Below are positions 22,795 to 29,833 of a DNA stretch of 59,854 nucleotides, piece after piece. The number at the start of each line of letters is the position of its first letter. The first letter of the stretch is position 1. The notes under the pieces were generated by a model that was not told the origin of the DNA, did no database searches, and worked only from the letters and a program-made list of their open reading frames with translations. A program made the translations under genes and the position numbers. Source of the DNA: Ligaoa zhengdingensis (GTDB taxonomy: Bacteria; Bacillota; Clostridia; Oscillospirales; Ruminococcaceae); the NCBI RefSeq assembly GCF_014384885.1, contig NZ_JACRST010000016.1, positions 1 to 59,854 of the forward strand, in the 5' to 3' direction.

Positions 22795-23055
22795 ATGGTT
22801 TATGTATGGATGTTTTTAGTCTTCATCGGCTCATTCTTTATTGGTGTTTGGGGATTTTGCCAAATTGTTGGCAGTATCCAACAAGCAGCGGTTAGGGGGC
22901 CAGTGTTAACAACTATAACCATATCTATTTGGAGTATAATTTTAGTTGCAACCGCTATAGCTGTTCATTGCTGGTTATACGATTATCGGATCGCCTATTA
23001 CATAGGAACCGCAATTGGACTGCTGGGCACATTACGAGCGGGAAAAATCGAATAG
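22795..23055 (+). CDS. Three-span small membrane protein
   Basis: 86 residues. Hydrophobic segments at ~3-25 (YVWMFLVFIGSFFIGVWGF), ~38-58 (TTITISIWSIILVATAIAV) and ~66-80 (AYYIGTAIGLLGTL). The RBS is GAAGG. Third gene of the accessory unit and closed by a terminator. Function unknown. Confidence 0.65.
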   Translation: MVYVWMFLVFIGSFFIGVWGFCQIVGSIQQAAVRGPVLTTITISIWSIILVATAIAVHCWLYDYRIAYYIGTAIGLLGTLRAGKIE

Positions 23056-23070
23056 TAAAAAGTCGCACCT

Positions 23071-23098
23071 GCCGCCCTCCGTGGCGGCTTTCTTTTTC
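23071..23098 (+). terminator. Terminator of the accessory membrane-protein unit
   Basis: GCCGCC and GGCGGC with loop CTCCGT, followed by a TTTCTTTTT run on the plus strand. Confidence 0.85.
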
Positions 23099-23153
23099 CC
23101 CGCTTTTTGGTCGTGGCTGAAATGCGCTGGAACCGCTTTGGGGAACGATATAC

Positions 23154-23186
23154 ATAAAAAAGAGCCGATGGTAAAACCATCAGCTC
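23154..23186 (-). terminator. Terminator facing the DUF4160 module
   Basis: Arms GAGCTGATGGT and ACCATCGGCTC on the minus strand (one mismatch, 3-nt loop), then a T-rich run. It would stop transcripts of the XRE/DUF2442/DUF4160 unit. Confidence 0.7.
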
Positions 23187-23311
23187 AAGAAACATAGCAA
23201 ATTATTTTGATTTTTAATATTTATCTATTTTCTATTGAATTTCATTATCAAAAATGGTATAAAAAAGTTAATGTATCTGCATGATGAATATTCTTCGTCT
23301 TTTATGATGAG

Positions 23312-23349
23312 TTGACACTCCTCCCAGCCAAAGCCGGGGGGAGTGTCAA
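23312..23349. repeat. GC-rich hairpin resembling an IS200/IS605 end
   Basis: Outer arms TTGACACTCC and GGAGTGTCAA are perfect; inside, AGCC-AAA-GCC-like pairing continues the stem. The TTGACACTCCC...GGGAGTGTCAA look recalls IS200/IS605-type element ends. No tnpA or tnpB is present, so at most it is a relic. It starts 2 bp beyond the antitoxin-like stop and could also serve as its 3' hairpin. Confidence 0.35.
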
Positions 23350-23351
23350 TC

Positions 23352-23573
23352 TTATTCGGAAGCAGGCACAAGCTCAATCTTAAAATCCAGAGCGGCAGCA
23401 ACCTTTAGAAGTGTGTCGAGCTGAGGGATAGCTGCTTTGCTCTCAAGTCGAGCTATAGCGGGCTGAGCGAGGTTTGCGGCTTCGGCTAATTGTCTTTGTG
23501 TAAGCCCTTTCGCTTTTCTAAGCTCTATAAGTTCGTCAATGATGGCAATACAATTATCAGGCAATAGAAGCAC
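23352..23573 (-). CDS. XRE-family antitoxin-like regulator
   Basis: 73 residues. HTH: IDELIELRKAKGLTQRQLAEAANLAQPAIARLE, then PQLDTLLKVAAALDFKIELVP, the usual end for TA-linked XRE proteins. It overlaps the DUF2442 gene by 17 bp. Likely binds the twin operators upstream of the unit. Confidence 0.8.
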   Translation of the reverse strand: MLLLPDNCIAIIDELIELRKAKGLTQRQLAEAANLAQPAIARLESKAAIPQLDTLLKVAAALDFKIELVPASE

Positions 23574-23856
23574 CCCCTATAGATTCACCGTTTTCATAAA
23601 GGTATTCGGGGGCAATATCAATATCGCCGTTGTTCCAAACAGTTACGCCATAATCTATATAAACGGAGTTAAAAACGGCTTTATCTTTTAATGGGGAAAA
23701 CGCAGGAGAATTAAGCTCCTTTGAAAAATCAAAAATTTTTACTTCTCCATTGCTAAATCTTATCCACAGCTTGTAATCTTCAAGGGGGCGCACACCGCTT
23801 ATTTTTAGCGGCTGTTTTTGTTCCCCAGCATATGCGATCCCATTTTTAATATACAT
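23557..23856 (-). CDS. DUF2442-family protein
   Basis: 99 residues. The characteristic DUF2442 pattern is present: ISGVRPLEDYKLWIRFSNGEVKIFDFSKEL, then FSPLKDKAVFNSVYIDYGVTVWNNGDIDIAPEYLYE. DUF2442 proteins are usually encoded next to DUF4160 proteins, often in genomic islands, and are suspected members of a toxin-antitoxin-like module. No enzymatic residue is known to me. Confidence 0.82.
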   Translation of the reverse strand: MYIKNGIAYAGEQKQPLKISGVRPLEDYKLWIRFSNGEVKIFDFSKELNSPAFSPLKDKAVFNSVYIDYGVTVWNNGDIDIAPEYLYENGESIGGASIA

Positions 23857-23868
23857 TTATGCGCACTC

Positions 23869-24135
23869 CTATCTTAACGGCTCAATCTTGCCGAACGGTA
23901 TATTTCTAACTGCGTTATTCCAAGCGGCATATAACTCATCTTCATGAATTACAGCCCATGCCTGTACGAGCTTTAATTGTTTTACTGGAAGGCTTCCGGC
24001 TAACAACTCGCCGTCAACCCCCACAGACGCTTCATATTCAGCATAGTACACATGAAAGTGCGGTTTGTGGTGCTGGTCGTTGTCGCTGAAAATCATCTTA
24101 ATCACAATATTAAAAAATCTGCATAACTCCGGCAT
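23869..24135 (-). CDS. DUF4160-family protein
   Basis: 88 residues from the ATG at 24135 (MPELCRFFNIVIKMIF), chosen because AAGGGG sits 9 nt upstream and DUF4160 proteins usually start MP.; an ATG at 24144 has no room for its RBS. Family markers: DNDQHHKPHFHVYYAEYEASVGVDG and the helix KQLKLVQAWAVIHEDELYAAW. The HHKPHFHV histidines look metal-binding or catalytic. First gene of the three-gene unit. Confidence 0.82.
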   Translation of the reverse strand: MPELCRFFNIVIKMIFSDNDQHHKPHFHVYYAEYEASVGVDGELLAGSLPVKQLKLVQAWAVIHEDELYAAWNNAVRNIPFGKIEPLR

Positions 24136-24162
24136 TTTGTTCATCCCCTTTACTGTGATTAT

Positions 24163-24206
24163 ATTATAACATATTCGTTATAATATGTCGATAACAAATT
24201 CGTTAT
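24163..24206 (-). promoter_or_regulatory. Promoter with two palindromic operators for the DUF4160 unit
   Basis: Minus-strand TCGACA (24191-24186), 17-bp spacer, TATAAT (24168-24163). Two copies of ATAAC-N6-GTTAT lie over it: 24165-24182 (covering the -10) and 24191-24206 (just upstream of the -35), centres 25 bp apart. This is the classic layout for autorepression. Confidence 0.7.
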
Positions 24207-24294
24207 TTTCCAAAAATATTTTGTGCTCACATTTCTTTTTTATACGACTAAAAAGAAATGACATATAAAGTATGCCCAAAGGAGGTTTTTCACA

Positions 24295-25314
24295 ATGACG
24301 CGCCGCAAAGATGGTCTGTGGCAGCAGCAAATGACCGTGACGGAGCACGGAGTGAAAAAACAAAAATTTTTCTACGGAAAAACCAAGCAGGAGGTACTTA
24401 AAAAGATCGCCGAGTATCGAGAAGAAAAAGAGCTGGGAGCAATGTTTGAAACCGTCGCGGATGAGTGGTGGGAGGAAGCCGAGCCCTCCTTGTCCTTCAA
24501 CTCCACCAAGAACTACAAACCCGCTTACGTCCGTGCGAAGGAGCGTTTCGCAGCCTCACGCATCGCTCAAATCAGGCCGGCGGATATCAACCGGTTCATC
24601 AAAGACTTTGTGAAAGAAAAGCACGCCGCAGATAAGACCGCCAGGACACAGCTCATGGTAGTGAACCTAATCTTCAAGTATGCTGTCGCGAACGGATACT
24701 GTGATACAAACCCAGCGCGGGATTTGACTGTCCCCAAAGACTTGCCGAAAGCGAAACGGGACATGCCGTCAGATGACGATATCACGCGCGTAAAGAATTC
24801 GACAACCTGCACATTCGGGATGTTTGCCTTTTGGGCGCTCTATACCGGCATGAGGCGCGGAGAGCTGCTCGCGCTGGATTGGTCGGACGTGAGTACCGCC
24901 GACAAAACTATTACCATCTCTAAAAGCGTTTATTTTGACGGCAACAAACCCATGATTAAAGCGCCAAAAACTGAGAGTGGAATTCGCACTGTGCCACTCA
25001 TGGCAAGGCTAGAAGAAAAGCTCAAAACCCAAAAAGGCCCCGTCTTCCCCGGCCCGGACGGTAAACATATGACCTCTTCGTTTTTTGACGATCAATGGAA
25101 AAAGTATTGTGAAGAAAGCGGCGTGTCCTGCACACCACACCAGCTTCGCCACGCATACGCGACCATGTTGTTCGAGAACGATATCTCTGAATCCGACGCG
25201 CAGGAGCTGCTCGGCCATGCGCAAATATCCACCACCAAAGACATCTATACCCATATCCGGGAAACGCGGAAGAAAGCAGTGAGAGATAAACTACTGGACG
25301 TGGATATTGCCTAA
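24295..25314 (+). CDS. int: Phage tyrosine integrase
   Basis: 339 residues. An arm-binding N-terminus (RRKDGLWQQQMTVTEHGVKK, KTKQEVLKKIAEY) and a SAM-like core-binding domain (~45-130) precede the catalytic domain. Catalytic residues: R187 in TGMRRGE, H282 and R285 in HQLRH, H308 in LGHAQ, and nucleophile Y318 in KDIYTH. It recombines attP with the tRNA 3' end; the att copy starts 69 bp after the stop. Integrase beside the host junction is standard. Confidence 0.93.
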   Translation: MTRRKDGLWQQQMTVTEHGVKKQKFFYGKTKQEVLKKIAEYREEKELGAMFETVADEWWEEAEPSLSFNSTKNYKPAYVRAKERFAASRIAQIRPADINRFIKDFVKEKHAADKTARTQLMVVNLIFKYAVANGYCDTNPARDLTVPKDLPKAKRDMPSDDDITRVKNSTTCTFGMFAFWALYTGMRRGELLALDWSDVSTADKTITISKSVYFDGNKPMIKAPKTESGIRTVPLMARLEEKLKTQKGPVFPGPDGKHMTSSFFDDQWKKYCEESGVSCTPHQLRHAYATMLFENDISESDAQELLGHAQISTTKDIYTHIRETRKKAVRDKLLDVDIA

Positions 25315-25382
25315 AAGATTTGTATAATGCAGTAATCATGTAGACATGCTATTTTTTCGCATTATTACGTCATTTCATGTTA

Positions 25383-25406
25383 GTTCGAATCTCTCCATCT
25401 CCGCCA
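25383..25406 (+). mobile_element. Prophage attachment site: copy of a tRNA 3' end (right junction)
   Basis: G-TTCGAAT-CTCTC-CATCTCC-G-CCA can be read as T-loop, T-stem 3' side, acceptor 3' strand, discriminator G and CCA. Upstream bases (ATGTTA) do not complete the T-stem, so the rest of the tRNA is missing. The implied acceptor start GGAGATG with discriminator G suggests tRNA-Ser (inference). Confidence 0.7.
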
Positions 25407-25410
25407 CTAG

Positions 25411-25458
25411 AAAAACCGCATGAGTAAGCCAAAATCGGTTTGTTCATGCGGTTTTTTT
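25411..25458. terminator. Terminator after the tRNA 3' end
   Basis: AAAAACCGCATGA and TCATGCGGTTTTT with a 20-nt loop and T-run; probably the original host tRNA terminator. A near-identical hairpin is at 26274-26319. Between 25459 and 25688 I see no further gene. Confidence 0.75.
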
Positions 25459-25688
25459 ATATATTGAGACATGCTTGGACAGGTTGCGAAATGGAGCGAA
25501 GATAATATAAAAATCCTGCGATAGACCATCCACCATCTGAATGCGGTTAAACTTACCCCGCTCTCGTCTCCATAAAACGGCACAACCTTGGGGGTAAAAC
25601 CCGGGGCATAAGCTGGATTTGTACTGCCCAAGCGGTGAACAATCATAATTGGACAACTTGTGCTTATACTAATCCCGAGGTGATGACG

Positions 25689-25928
25689 ATGTCTAAGGCC
25701 AGCATTTATTTCACCGTGAACAAGGTGGACGGCAAGCATGATGTAAAGCAAATGAAACGGGGGCTTGACGCCTTGCCCGGGGTGATCTCTGTCAGTGTCA
25801 ACGAGAGTACCAACCGTGTGGCGGTGGATTTTGACACCACCGGCGTCCAAACGGCGCGAATCGGAAAGCAGCTTGAACAGATGGGCTATAAAATTCTCGA
25901 TCAGAGGCTAGAAAACCATGTGATGTAG
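25689..25928 (+). CDS. HMA-like ferredoxin-fold protein without metal cysteines
   Basis: 79 residues. Beta-alpha-beta pattern of heavy-metal-associated domains: KASIYFTVNKVDGKHDVKQM, KRGLDALPGVISVSVNESTN, RVAVDFDTTGVQTARIGKQL, EQMGYKI. The position of the usual GM.C..C loop is occupied by NKVDGKHD, so copper binding through CxxC is not possible. First host gene beyond the prophage; followed 10 bp later by a small hydrophilic protein. The ATG at 25689 follows GAGGTGATGACG. Confidence 0.65.
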   Translation: MSKASIYFTVNKVDGKHDVKQMKRGLDALPGVISVSVNESTNRVAVDFDTTGVQTARIGKQLEQMGYKILDQRLENHVM

Positions 25929-25938
25929 GAGGCAGAAT

Positions 25939-26067
25939 ATGCAGGAAAAACCGGTTCAAACATCCTCCAACGAGAAGGCTGAGAAAAATCAGCAGCTGAA
26001 GAACCAAAACCCGAATCAACAGCACAACAGCAAAAAAGAGGGGCTCGGCCCCAATACCAAACGATAA
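25939..26067 (+). CDS. Small hydrophilic protein ending KEGLGPNTKR, 42 residues
   Basis: ATG with TAGGAGGCAG upstream. Asn/Gln/Lys-rich and without hydrophobic core (NEKAEKNQQLKNQNPNQQHN), ending KKEGLGPNTKR. A (K/A)EGLGPNT end is found on small proteins of unknown role in clostridia (recalled, not checked). The composition resembles small spore proteins; that is inference. Genes on both sides have similar size and composition. Confidence 0.6.
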   Translation: MQEKPVQTSSNEKAEKNQQLKNQNPNQQHNSKKEGLGPNTKR

Positions 26068-26078
26068 GGAGGGGTTCT

Positions 26079-26213
26079 ATGCCGAAGGACAGCCAGCCGG
26101 ACCCGAAAGGCGTCCGGGAGAAAAAAGCGAATGGGCAGACGCCCATCACCCGTGAAAATCAGAATCAGAACAAAAATGCAAAGAAAAAATCGATTAAAAA
26201 CAATGATGTGTGA
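26079..26213 (+). CDS. Small hydrophilic protein, 44 residues
   Basis: ATG with AAGGAGGGG upstream. Charged and Asn/Gln/Lys-rich (MPKDSQPDPKGVREKKANGQ, ITRENQNQNKNAKKKSIKNN). It resembles its neighbour in composition, not sequence. Closed by a strong terminator. Possibly a spore-associated or stress protein; not recognised. Confidence 0.55.
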   Translation: MPKDSQPDPKGVREKKANGQTPITRENQNQNKNAKKKSIKNNDV

Positions 26214-26221
26214 CTGCAAGG

Positions 26222-26248
26222 GCGCCGGAAGATCCGGCGCTTTTTTTC
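26222..26248 (+). terminator. Intrinsic terminator of the small-protein unit
   Basis: GCGCCGG and CCGGCGC with a 5-nt loop followed by seven T residues. Confidence 0.85.
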
Positions 26249-26273
26249 TGACATAGTCATAACGGAAATCAAT

Positions 26274-26319
26274 AAAAACCGCATGAGCAGGCCTGCAATA
26301 GCTTGTTCATGCGGTTTTT
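26274..26319. repeat. Second copy of the CCGCATGA hairpin
   Basis: AAAAACCGCATGA and TCATGCGGTTTTT, 20-nt loop, as at 25411-25456 including flanking GAG.A.GCC and TTG letters. It lies between convergent units and can terminate both. Confidence 0.7.
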
Positions 26320-26334
26320 GCTGTGTATTTATCT

Positions 26335-27033
26335 TTACTCTTCCATCAGGTCGCCGCCGGTGGAGACCACGCACACCTGCCACGGGATCATCTTCCCGCT
26401 CGCCTGAAGGGCGCGTTTCACCGCGTTTTCGATCCCGCCGCAGCAGGGCACCTCCATGCGGACGACGGTGACGCTTTTGATCTCGTTCTCCCGCAGGATT
26501 GCGGTGAGCTTTTCGGCGTAATCACCCTCGTCCAGCTTGGGGCAGCCGATCAGCGCAATGTGGCCCCGCAGGAACCTCCGATGAAAATCGGCGTAGGCGT
26601 AGGCGGTGCAGTCGGCCGCGATCAGCAGGCGCGCGCCATCAAAGTATGGGGCGTTCACCGGCACCAGCTTGATCTGCACCGGCCACTGGTTGAGCTCGCT
26701 TTGCACCGAGGCGGCCGGTTCCACAGCGACGCGCTCTTTGCGCGCGATGGTCTTCACCTGCGTGCCGGGGCAGCCGCAGGGCAACTTCTCTTTTTTGGCG
26801 CGCTGCGCCGCTTCAACAGCGGCCTGGTCGTACGCGGGGGCCTCCCTCACCTCGAAGCTGATCGCCCCGGTGGGGCAGGCGGGCAGGCAGTCGCCCAAGC
26901 CGTCGCAATAATCCTCGCGCAGCAGCTTCGCCTTGCCGCCGACCATACCGATGGCGCCCTCGTGGCAAGCCTGGGCACACAAACCGCAGCCGTTGCAAAG
27001 CTCTTCATCAATCTTAATGATTTTTCGTTTCAT
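26335..27033 (-). CDS. 4Fe-4S dicluster ferredoxin-like protein
   Basis: 232 residues. Two [4Fe-4S] sites near the start: CNGCGLCAQAC and CDGLGDCLPACPTG (spacing in the second is CX5CX3CP rather than CX2CX2CX3CP). A Cys-rich CGCPGTQ follows. The C-terminal domain holds a Cys in IGCPKLDEGDY and a CCGGIENAVKRAL motif. It is a redox carrier typical of anaerobes. It diverges from a Crp/Fnr regulator, which may control it, for example in response to oxidative or nitrosative stress (inference). Confidence 0.85.
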   Translation of the reverse strand: MKRKIIKIDEELCNGCGLCAQACHEGAIGMVGGKAKLLREDYCDGLGDCLPACPTGAISFEVREAPAYDQAAVEAAQRAKKEKLPCGCPGTQVKTIARKERVAVEPAASVQSELNQWPVQIKLVPVNAPYFDGARLLIAADCTAYAYADFHRRFLRGHIALIGCPKLDEGDYAEKLTAILRENEIKSVTVVRMEVPCCGGIENAVKRALQASGKMIPWQVCVVSTGGDLMEE

Positions 27034-27048
27034 AAATGTGATCCTCCC

Positions 27049-27108
27049 TTGTTTTTTCTGTCCCTATTATCCTATAATAAGAGGAACATGTCTGTTGTAT
27101 TTCCAACA
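27049..27108 (+). promoter_or_regulatory. Promoter and Crp/Fnr-type dyad before the regulator gene
   Basis: TTGTTT, 18-bp spacer and TATAAT (27073-27078) on the plus strand. Just downstream lies TGTTG-N6-CAACA (27093-27108), a perfect 5-bp dyad with Crp/Fnr geometry. Its position between the -10 and the start suggests repression. Confidence 0.55.
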
Positions 27109-27122
27109 CATCGGAGGTTCTG

Positions 27123-27788
27123 ATGAAAAATTACGAGGAAATTTTGCGAAAAGTCCCGCTCTTTGGCGGCATTGGCGACGCGGAACGGGATCAGATGCTC
27201 GCCTGCCTGGAGGCCCGGCAGCAGCGCTACGCCGCGGGGGAACTCATTCTTTTGGCGGGGCAGCCGGTAAAAACGATCGGTATCCTGTTGGCCGGGCGCG
27301 CTCAGGTGATCCGCGAGGACTTCTCCGGCAGCCGCACCATTCTGACCGAGCTTGTTCCCGGCGAGATGTTCGCGGAAGCGTTTGTCTGTGCGGGCGTAAA
27401 GGCCCTCCCCGTCACCGTCCTGTCGGTATCTGAGTGCTCGGTTCTGACGATCGATTACCGGAGGATGATCCAAACCTGCCCCTCCTCCTGTCCGTTCCAC
27501 GCGCAGATGATCCAGAACATGCTGGCGGTGCTTGCCAACAAAAACCTCCTGCTCAACCGGAGAATGGGTCATCTTTCCAATCGCACCACCCGGGAAAAGC
27601 TGCTCTCCTACCTCTTGGAACAGGCGGCCGCGCAGGGCAGCGACACCTTCACCATCCCGTTCAGCCGCCAGGAGCTGGCGGATTATCTCTGCGTGGAGCG
27701 CAGCGCCATGTCGGCGGTGCTGGGCAAGCTGCGCGAGGAAGGGGTGTTATCCTTTCACCGCAACCGCTTTGCGCTCCATATCCGCTGA
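27123..27788 (+). CDS. Crp/Fnr-family transcriptional regulator
   Basis: 221 residues. Cyclic-nucleotide-binding-like beta-roll (VPLFGGIGDAERDQML through VLTIDYRRMI, ~10-115), dimer helix (HAQMIQNMLAVLANKNLLLN) and C-terminal winged helix (REKLLSYLLEQ, PFSRQELADYLCVERSAMSAVLGKL). No Fnr-type N-terminal cysteine cluster is present; Cys occur in CLEARQ, CPSSC and CVER. RBS GGAGG. It stands divergent from the ferredoxin gene, a common pair in anaerobic Firmicutes. Confidence 0.9.
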   Translation: MKNYEEILRKVPLFGGIGDAERDQMLACLEARQQRYAAGELILLAGQPVKTIGILLAGRAQVIREDFSGSRTILTELVPGEMFAEAFVCAGVKALPVTVLSVSECSVLTIDYRRMIQTCPSSCPFHAQMIQNMLAVLANKNLLLNRRMGHLSNRTTREKLLSYLLEQAAAQGSDTFTIPFSRQELADYLCVERSAMSAVLGKLREEGVLSFHRNRFALHIR

Positions 27789-27877
27789 CCTACCGCCGCC
27801 CCTCTTTTCAACGGACAAAAATTGGCGTATGATGGAGCTACAGGATATGTATTCAACCGAAAGGTGGCTTTTTTCTC

Positions 27878-28855
27878 ATGAAGATGCGCTATGATGTGGT
27901 CGCCCTGGGCGAACTGCTGATTGATTTTACCAGCAACGGGAGCAGCGAACAGGGCAATCCCCTGTTCGAGGCCAACCCCGGCGGCGCCCCCTGCAACATG
28001 CTCGCCATGCTCTCCAAGCTGGGGCGGAAAACCGCTTTTCTCGGCAAGGTTGGGGATGACTTGTTCGGCCGGATGCTCCGCGCAGCTATCGAGGGCGCGG
28101 GCATCGACAGCCATGGCTTGGTAGACGACCCGGAGGCCAACACCACGCTGGCGTTTGTGCAGACAGCGCCGGACGGCGACCGCGACTTCAGCTTTTTCCG
28201 CAACCCCGGTGCGGACACCCAGCTGACCCCCGGGGAACTCGACCTGGATGCGCTGCACAGAACCCGCATCTTTCACTTCGGTTCGCTTTCGCTGACCGAC
28301 GAACCCGCGCGCAGCGCCACTGTCCGTGCGGTGGCTGAGGCGAAGGCCGCGGGGGCGCTTATCAGCTTCGACCCCAATCTGCGCGAACCGTTGTGGCGCT
28401 CGTTGGACGAAGCCAGGGAGCAGATGCTCTGGGGTGCGGCCCAGTGCGACATCCTCAAGGTGGCGGAGGAAGAACTCGCGTTTCTCACCGGCCTGGACGA
28501 TCTGGAGGCCGGCCAGGCCGCGCTGCGCGCCTGCTTCCCGCAGGTGCGCATCCTATTTGTGACGCGGGGCAAACAAGGTGCGCACGCCTACTGCGGCGAG
28601 CTCAGGGCGCAGCGTGCAGCCTTCACAGAGCTGCACACCATCGACACCACCGGCGCGGGCGATACCTTCTGCGGGTGCTGCCTGGCCAAGCTGTTGGAAT
28701 ACGGCATCGGCAACCTGACCGAGGGGCAGCTCGACGACATGCTGTTGTTTGCCAACGCAGCCGCCAGCCTGGTCACGACCAAGCGCGGGGCGATCCGCGC
28801 GATGCCCATCGAGGCGGAAATCCTCGTCCTGATGGATACAGCGCGCAGAGCATAA
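27878..28855 (+). CDS. PfkB-family carbohydrate kinase (fructokinase-like)
   Basis: 325 residues. N-terminal signature VVALGELLIDFTSNG, GGAPCNMLAMLSKLG.KTAFLGKVGDD, the C-terminal PfkB motif DTTGAGDTFCGCCLAKLLE (catalytic Asp in GAGD) and TTKRGAIRAMP. Length and motifs fit bacterial fructokinases. It phosphorylates a sugar with ATP; fructose is likely but not provable. It is a single-gene unit with its own terminator. Confidence 0.85.
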   Translation: MKMRYDVVALGELLIDFTSNGSSEQGNPLFEANPGGAPCNMLAMLSKLGRKTAFLGKVGDDLFGRMLRAAIEGAGIDSHGLVDDPEANTTLAFVQTAPDGDRDFSFFRNPGADTQLTPGELDLDALHRTRIFHFGSLSLTDEPARSATVRAVAEAKAAGALISFDPNLREPLWRSLDEAREQMLWGAAQCDILKVAEEELAFLTGLDDLEAGQAALRACFPQVRILFVTRGKQGAHAYCGELRAQRAAFTELHTIDTTGAGDTFCGCCLAKLLEYGIGNLTEGQLDDMLLFANAAASLVTTKRGAIRAMPIEAEILVLMDTARRA

Positions 28856-28856
28856 A

Positions 28857-28898
28857 AAAACGGGGACCCACCGGCGATGCGGTGGGTTCCCGTTTTTG
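28857..28898 (+). terminator. Intrinsic terminator of the sugar kinase
   Basis: CGGGGACCCACC and GGTGGGTTCCCG (one G-T pair), 8-nt loop, five T residues. The A-run before it makes it work for the convergent lipoprotein gene too. Confidence 0.85.
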
Positions 28899-28923
28899 TG
28901 CGCCCATTTTTGGGCGGGGGTGC

Positions 28924-29514
28924 TTATTTTTTCAGCCCTTCTACGATGGCGGACTGCACATCGGCGCCGTTCTCGCTCATCACAAGAACGATCGTGCCGT
29001 CGTCCAGGGTCTCCACAGTGGCCGCTTTGGCAATCTCATACTGATCCTGCAGGTAATTTTCGAACGATTTCTGCTGATTCTCCACCCAGGTCTTCAGCGC
29101 GGTGGCGATCGCCTCGCCCTTACCCTCGACGGGTTTGATGATGGCTACGCCATACGCCTTGACATTCATGGGGGACACGCTCAGCGCGAACGCCTCCATG
29201 TCGTCGTAGCTGACGCCCAGCATCTCGCCGATCATCTGGGCTTGCGGGTCATCCTTGCTCATGATGATGCCGAACGCATCGTTGATCTCCTGGTCGCGGG
29301 CGGCGGTGATGACGTCACCCAGCGCTTTGTTCGCCTCCGGCACCTCAACCTCCGGCTCGCTCTCCGAGGATTCGTCCTCGGACGGTTCGGAGGACTCGGA
29401 AATCGAGCTGGACGGCTCGGACGAAGAGGAAGAGCTGCTCTGATTATTGGCGGTGCAAGCCACCATCGTGGCAGCCAGAGCCGCAGCGATCAGAAAGGTC
29501 ATAATTTTTTTCAT
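28924..29514 (-). CDS. DUF4358-type lipoprotein
   Basis: 196 residues from MKKIMTF, with AAGGAG upstream. A signal sequence ends in the lipobox AATMVAC, so Cys20 is lipidated. A Ser/Glu-rich linker (SSSSSSSEPSSSISESS, EDESSESEPEVEVPE) leads to a mixed alpha/beta domain (DAFGIIMSKDDPQAQMIGEM, AFALSVSPMNVKAYGVAIIK, GTIVLVMSENGADVQSAI) matching DUF4358 of Clostridia. Outer-face membrane-anchored; function unknown. Confidence 0.75.
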   Translation of the reverse strand: MKKIMTFLIAAALAATMVACTANNQSSSSSSSEPSSSISESSEPSEDESSESEPEVEVPEANKALGDVITAARDQEINDAFGIIMSKDDPQAQMIGEMLGVSYDDMEAFALSVSPMNVKAYGVAIIKPVEGKGEAIATALKTWVENQQKSFENYLQDQYEIAKAATVETLDDGTIVLVMSENGADVQSAIVEGLKK

Positions 29515-29672
29515 GGAAAAAGACTCCTTTAAAATCAAATTCATTTGGGACCGGCGGCGGTGTGTTTCCGCCGACTTCGCTTAGTATAACGTGAAATCGC
29601 CCAAAAATCAAATAAACATTTTGTTAGAATTGCTAATAAACTGTGAATGCACACCAAACATATCGTTTGGGT

Positions 29673-29833
29673 TTGTGCCGAAGGGCCGAATATGCTATAG
29701 TTATGATAGGAAGAATTCCCAGGTCGCAGCCAAGGCAGAACGGCCCTTTGGGCTGAAGAAAGGGTCCGGAAGGGCGAAGAAACCGGCGGCCTGAAAATAT
29801 TAACTTGTTCAGGAAAGAAGGATTTTTAACGCC
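29673..29833 (+). promoter_or_regulatory. Promoter and possible structured leader of the MATE gene
   Basis: TTGTGC, 17-bp spacer and TATAGT (29696-29701). The following ~125-nt leader can close with AGGTCGC (29721-29727) and GCGGCCT (29786-29792). Inside are GCCC-TTT-GGGC (29743-29753) and CCGG...CGG (29766-29785), making a three-way junction. It matches no riboswitch class I know. In 29515-29672 I see no gene. Confidence 0.4.

Noticed and set aside
29591..29794. 67-residue plus-strand open frame in the MATE leader
   Set aside because: No RBS, no family, and it overlaps the predicted promoter and leader structure.
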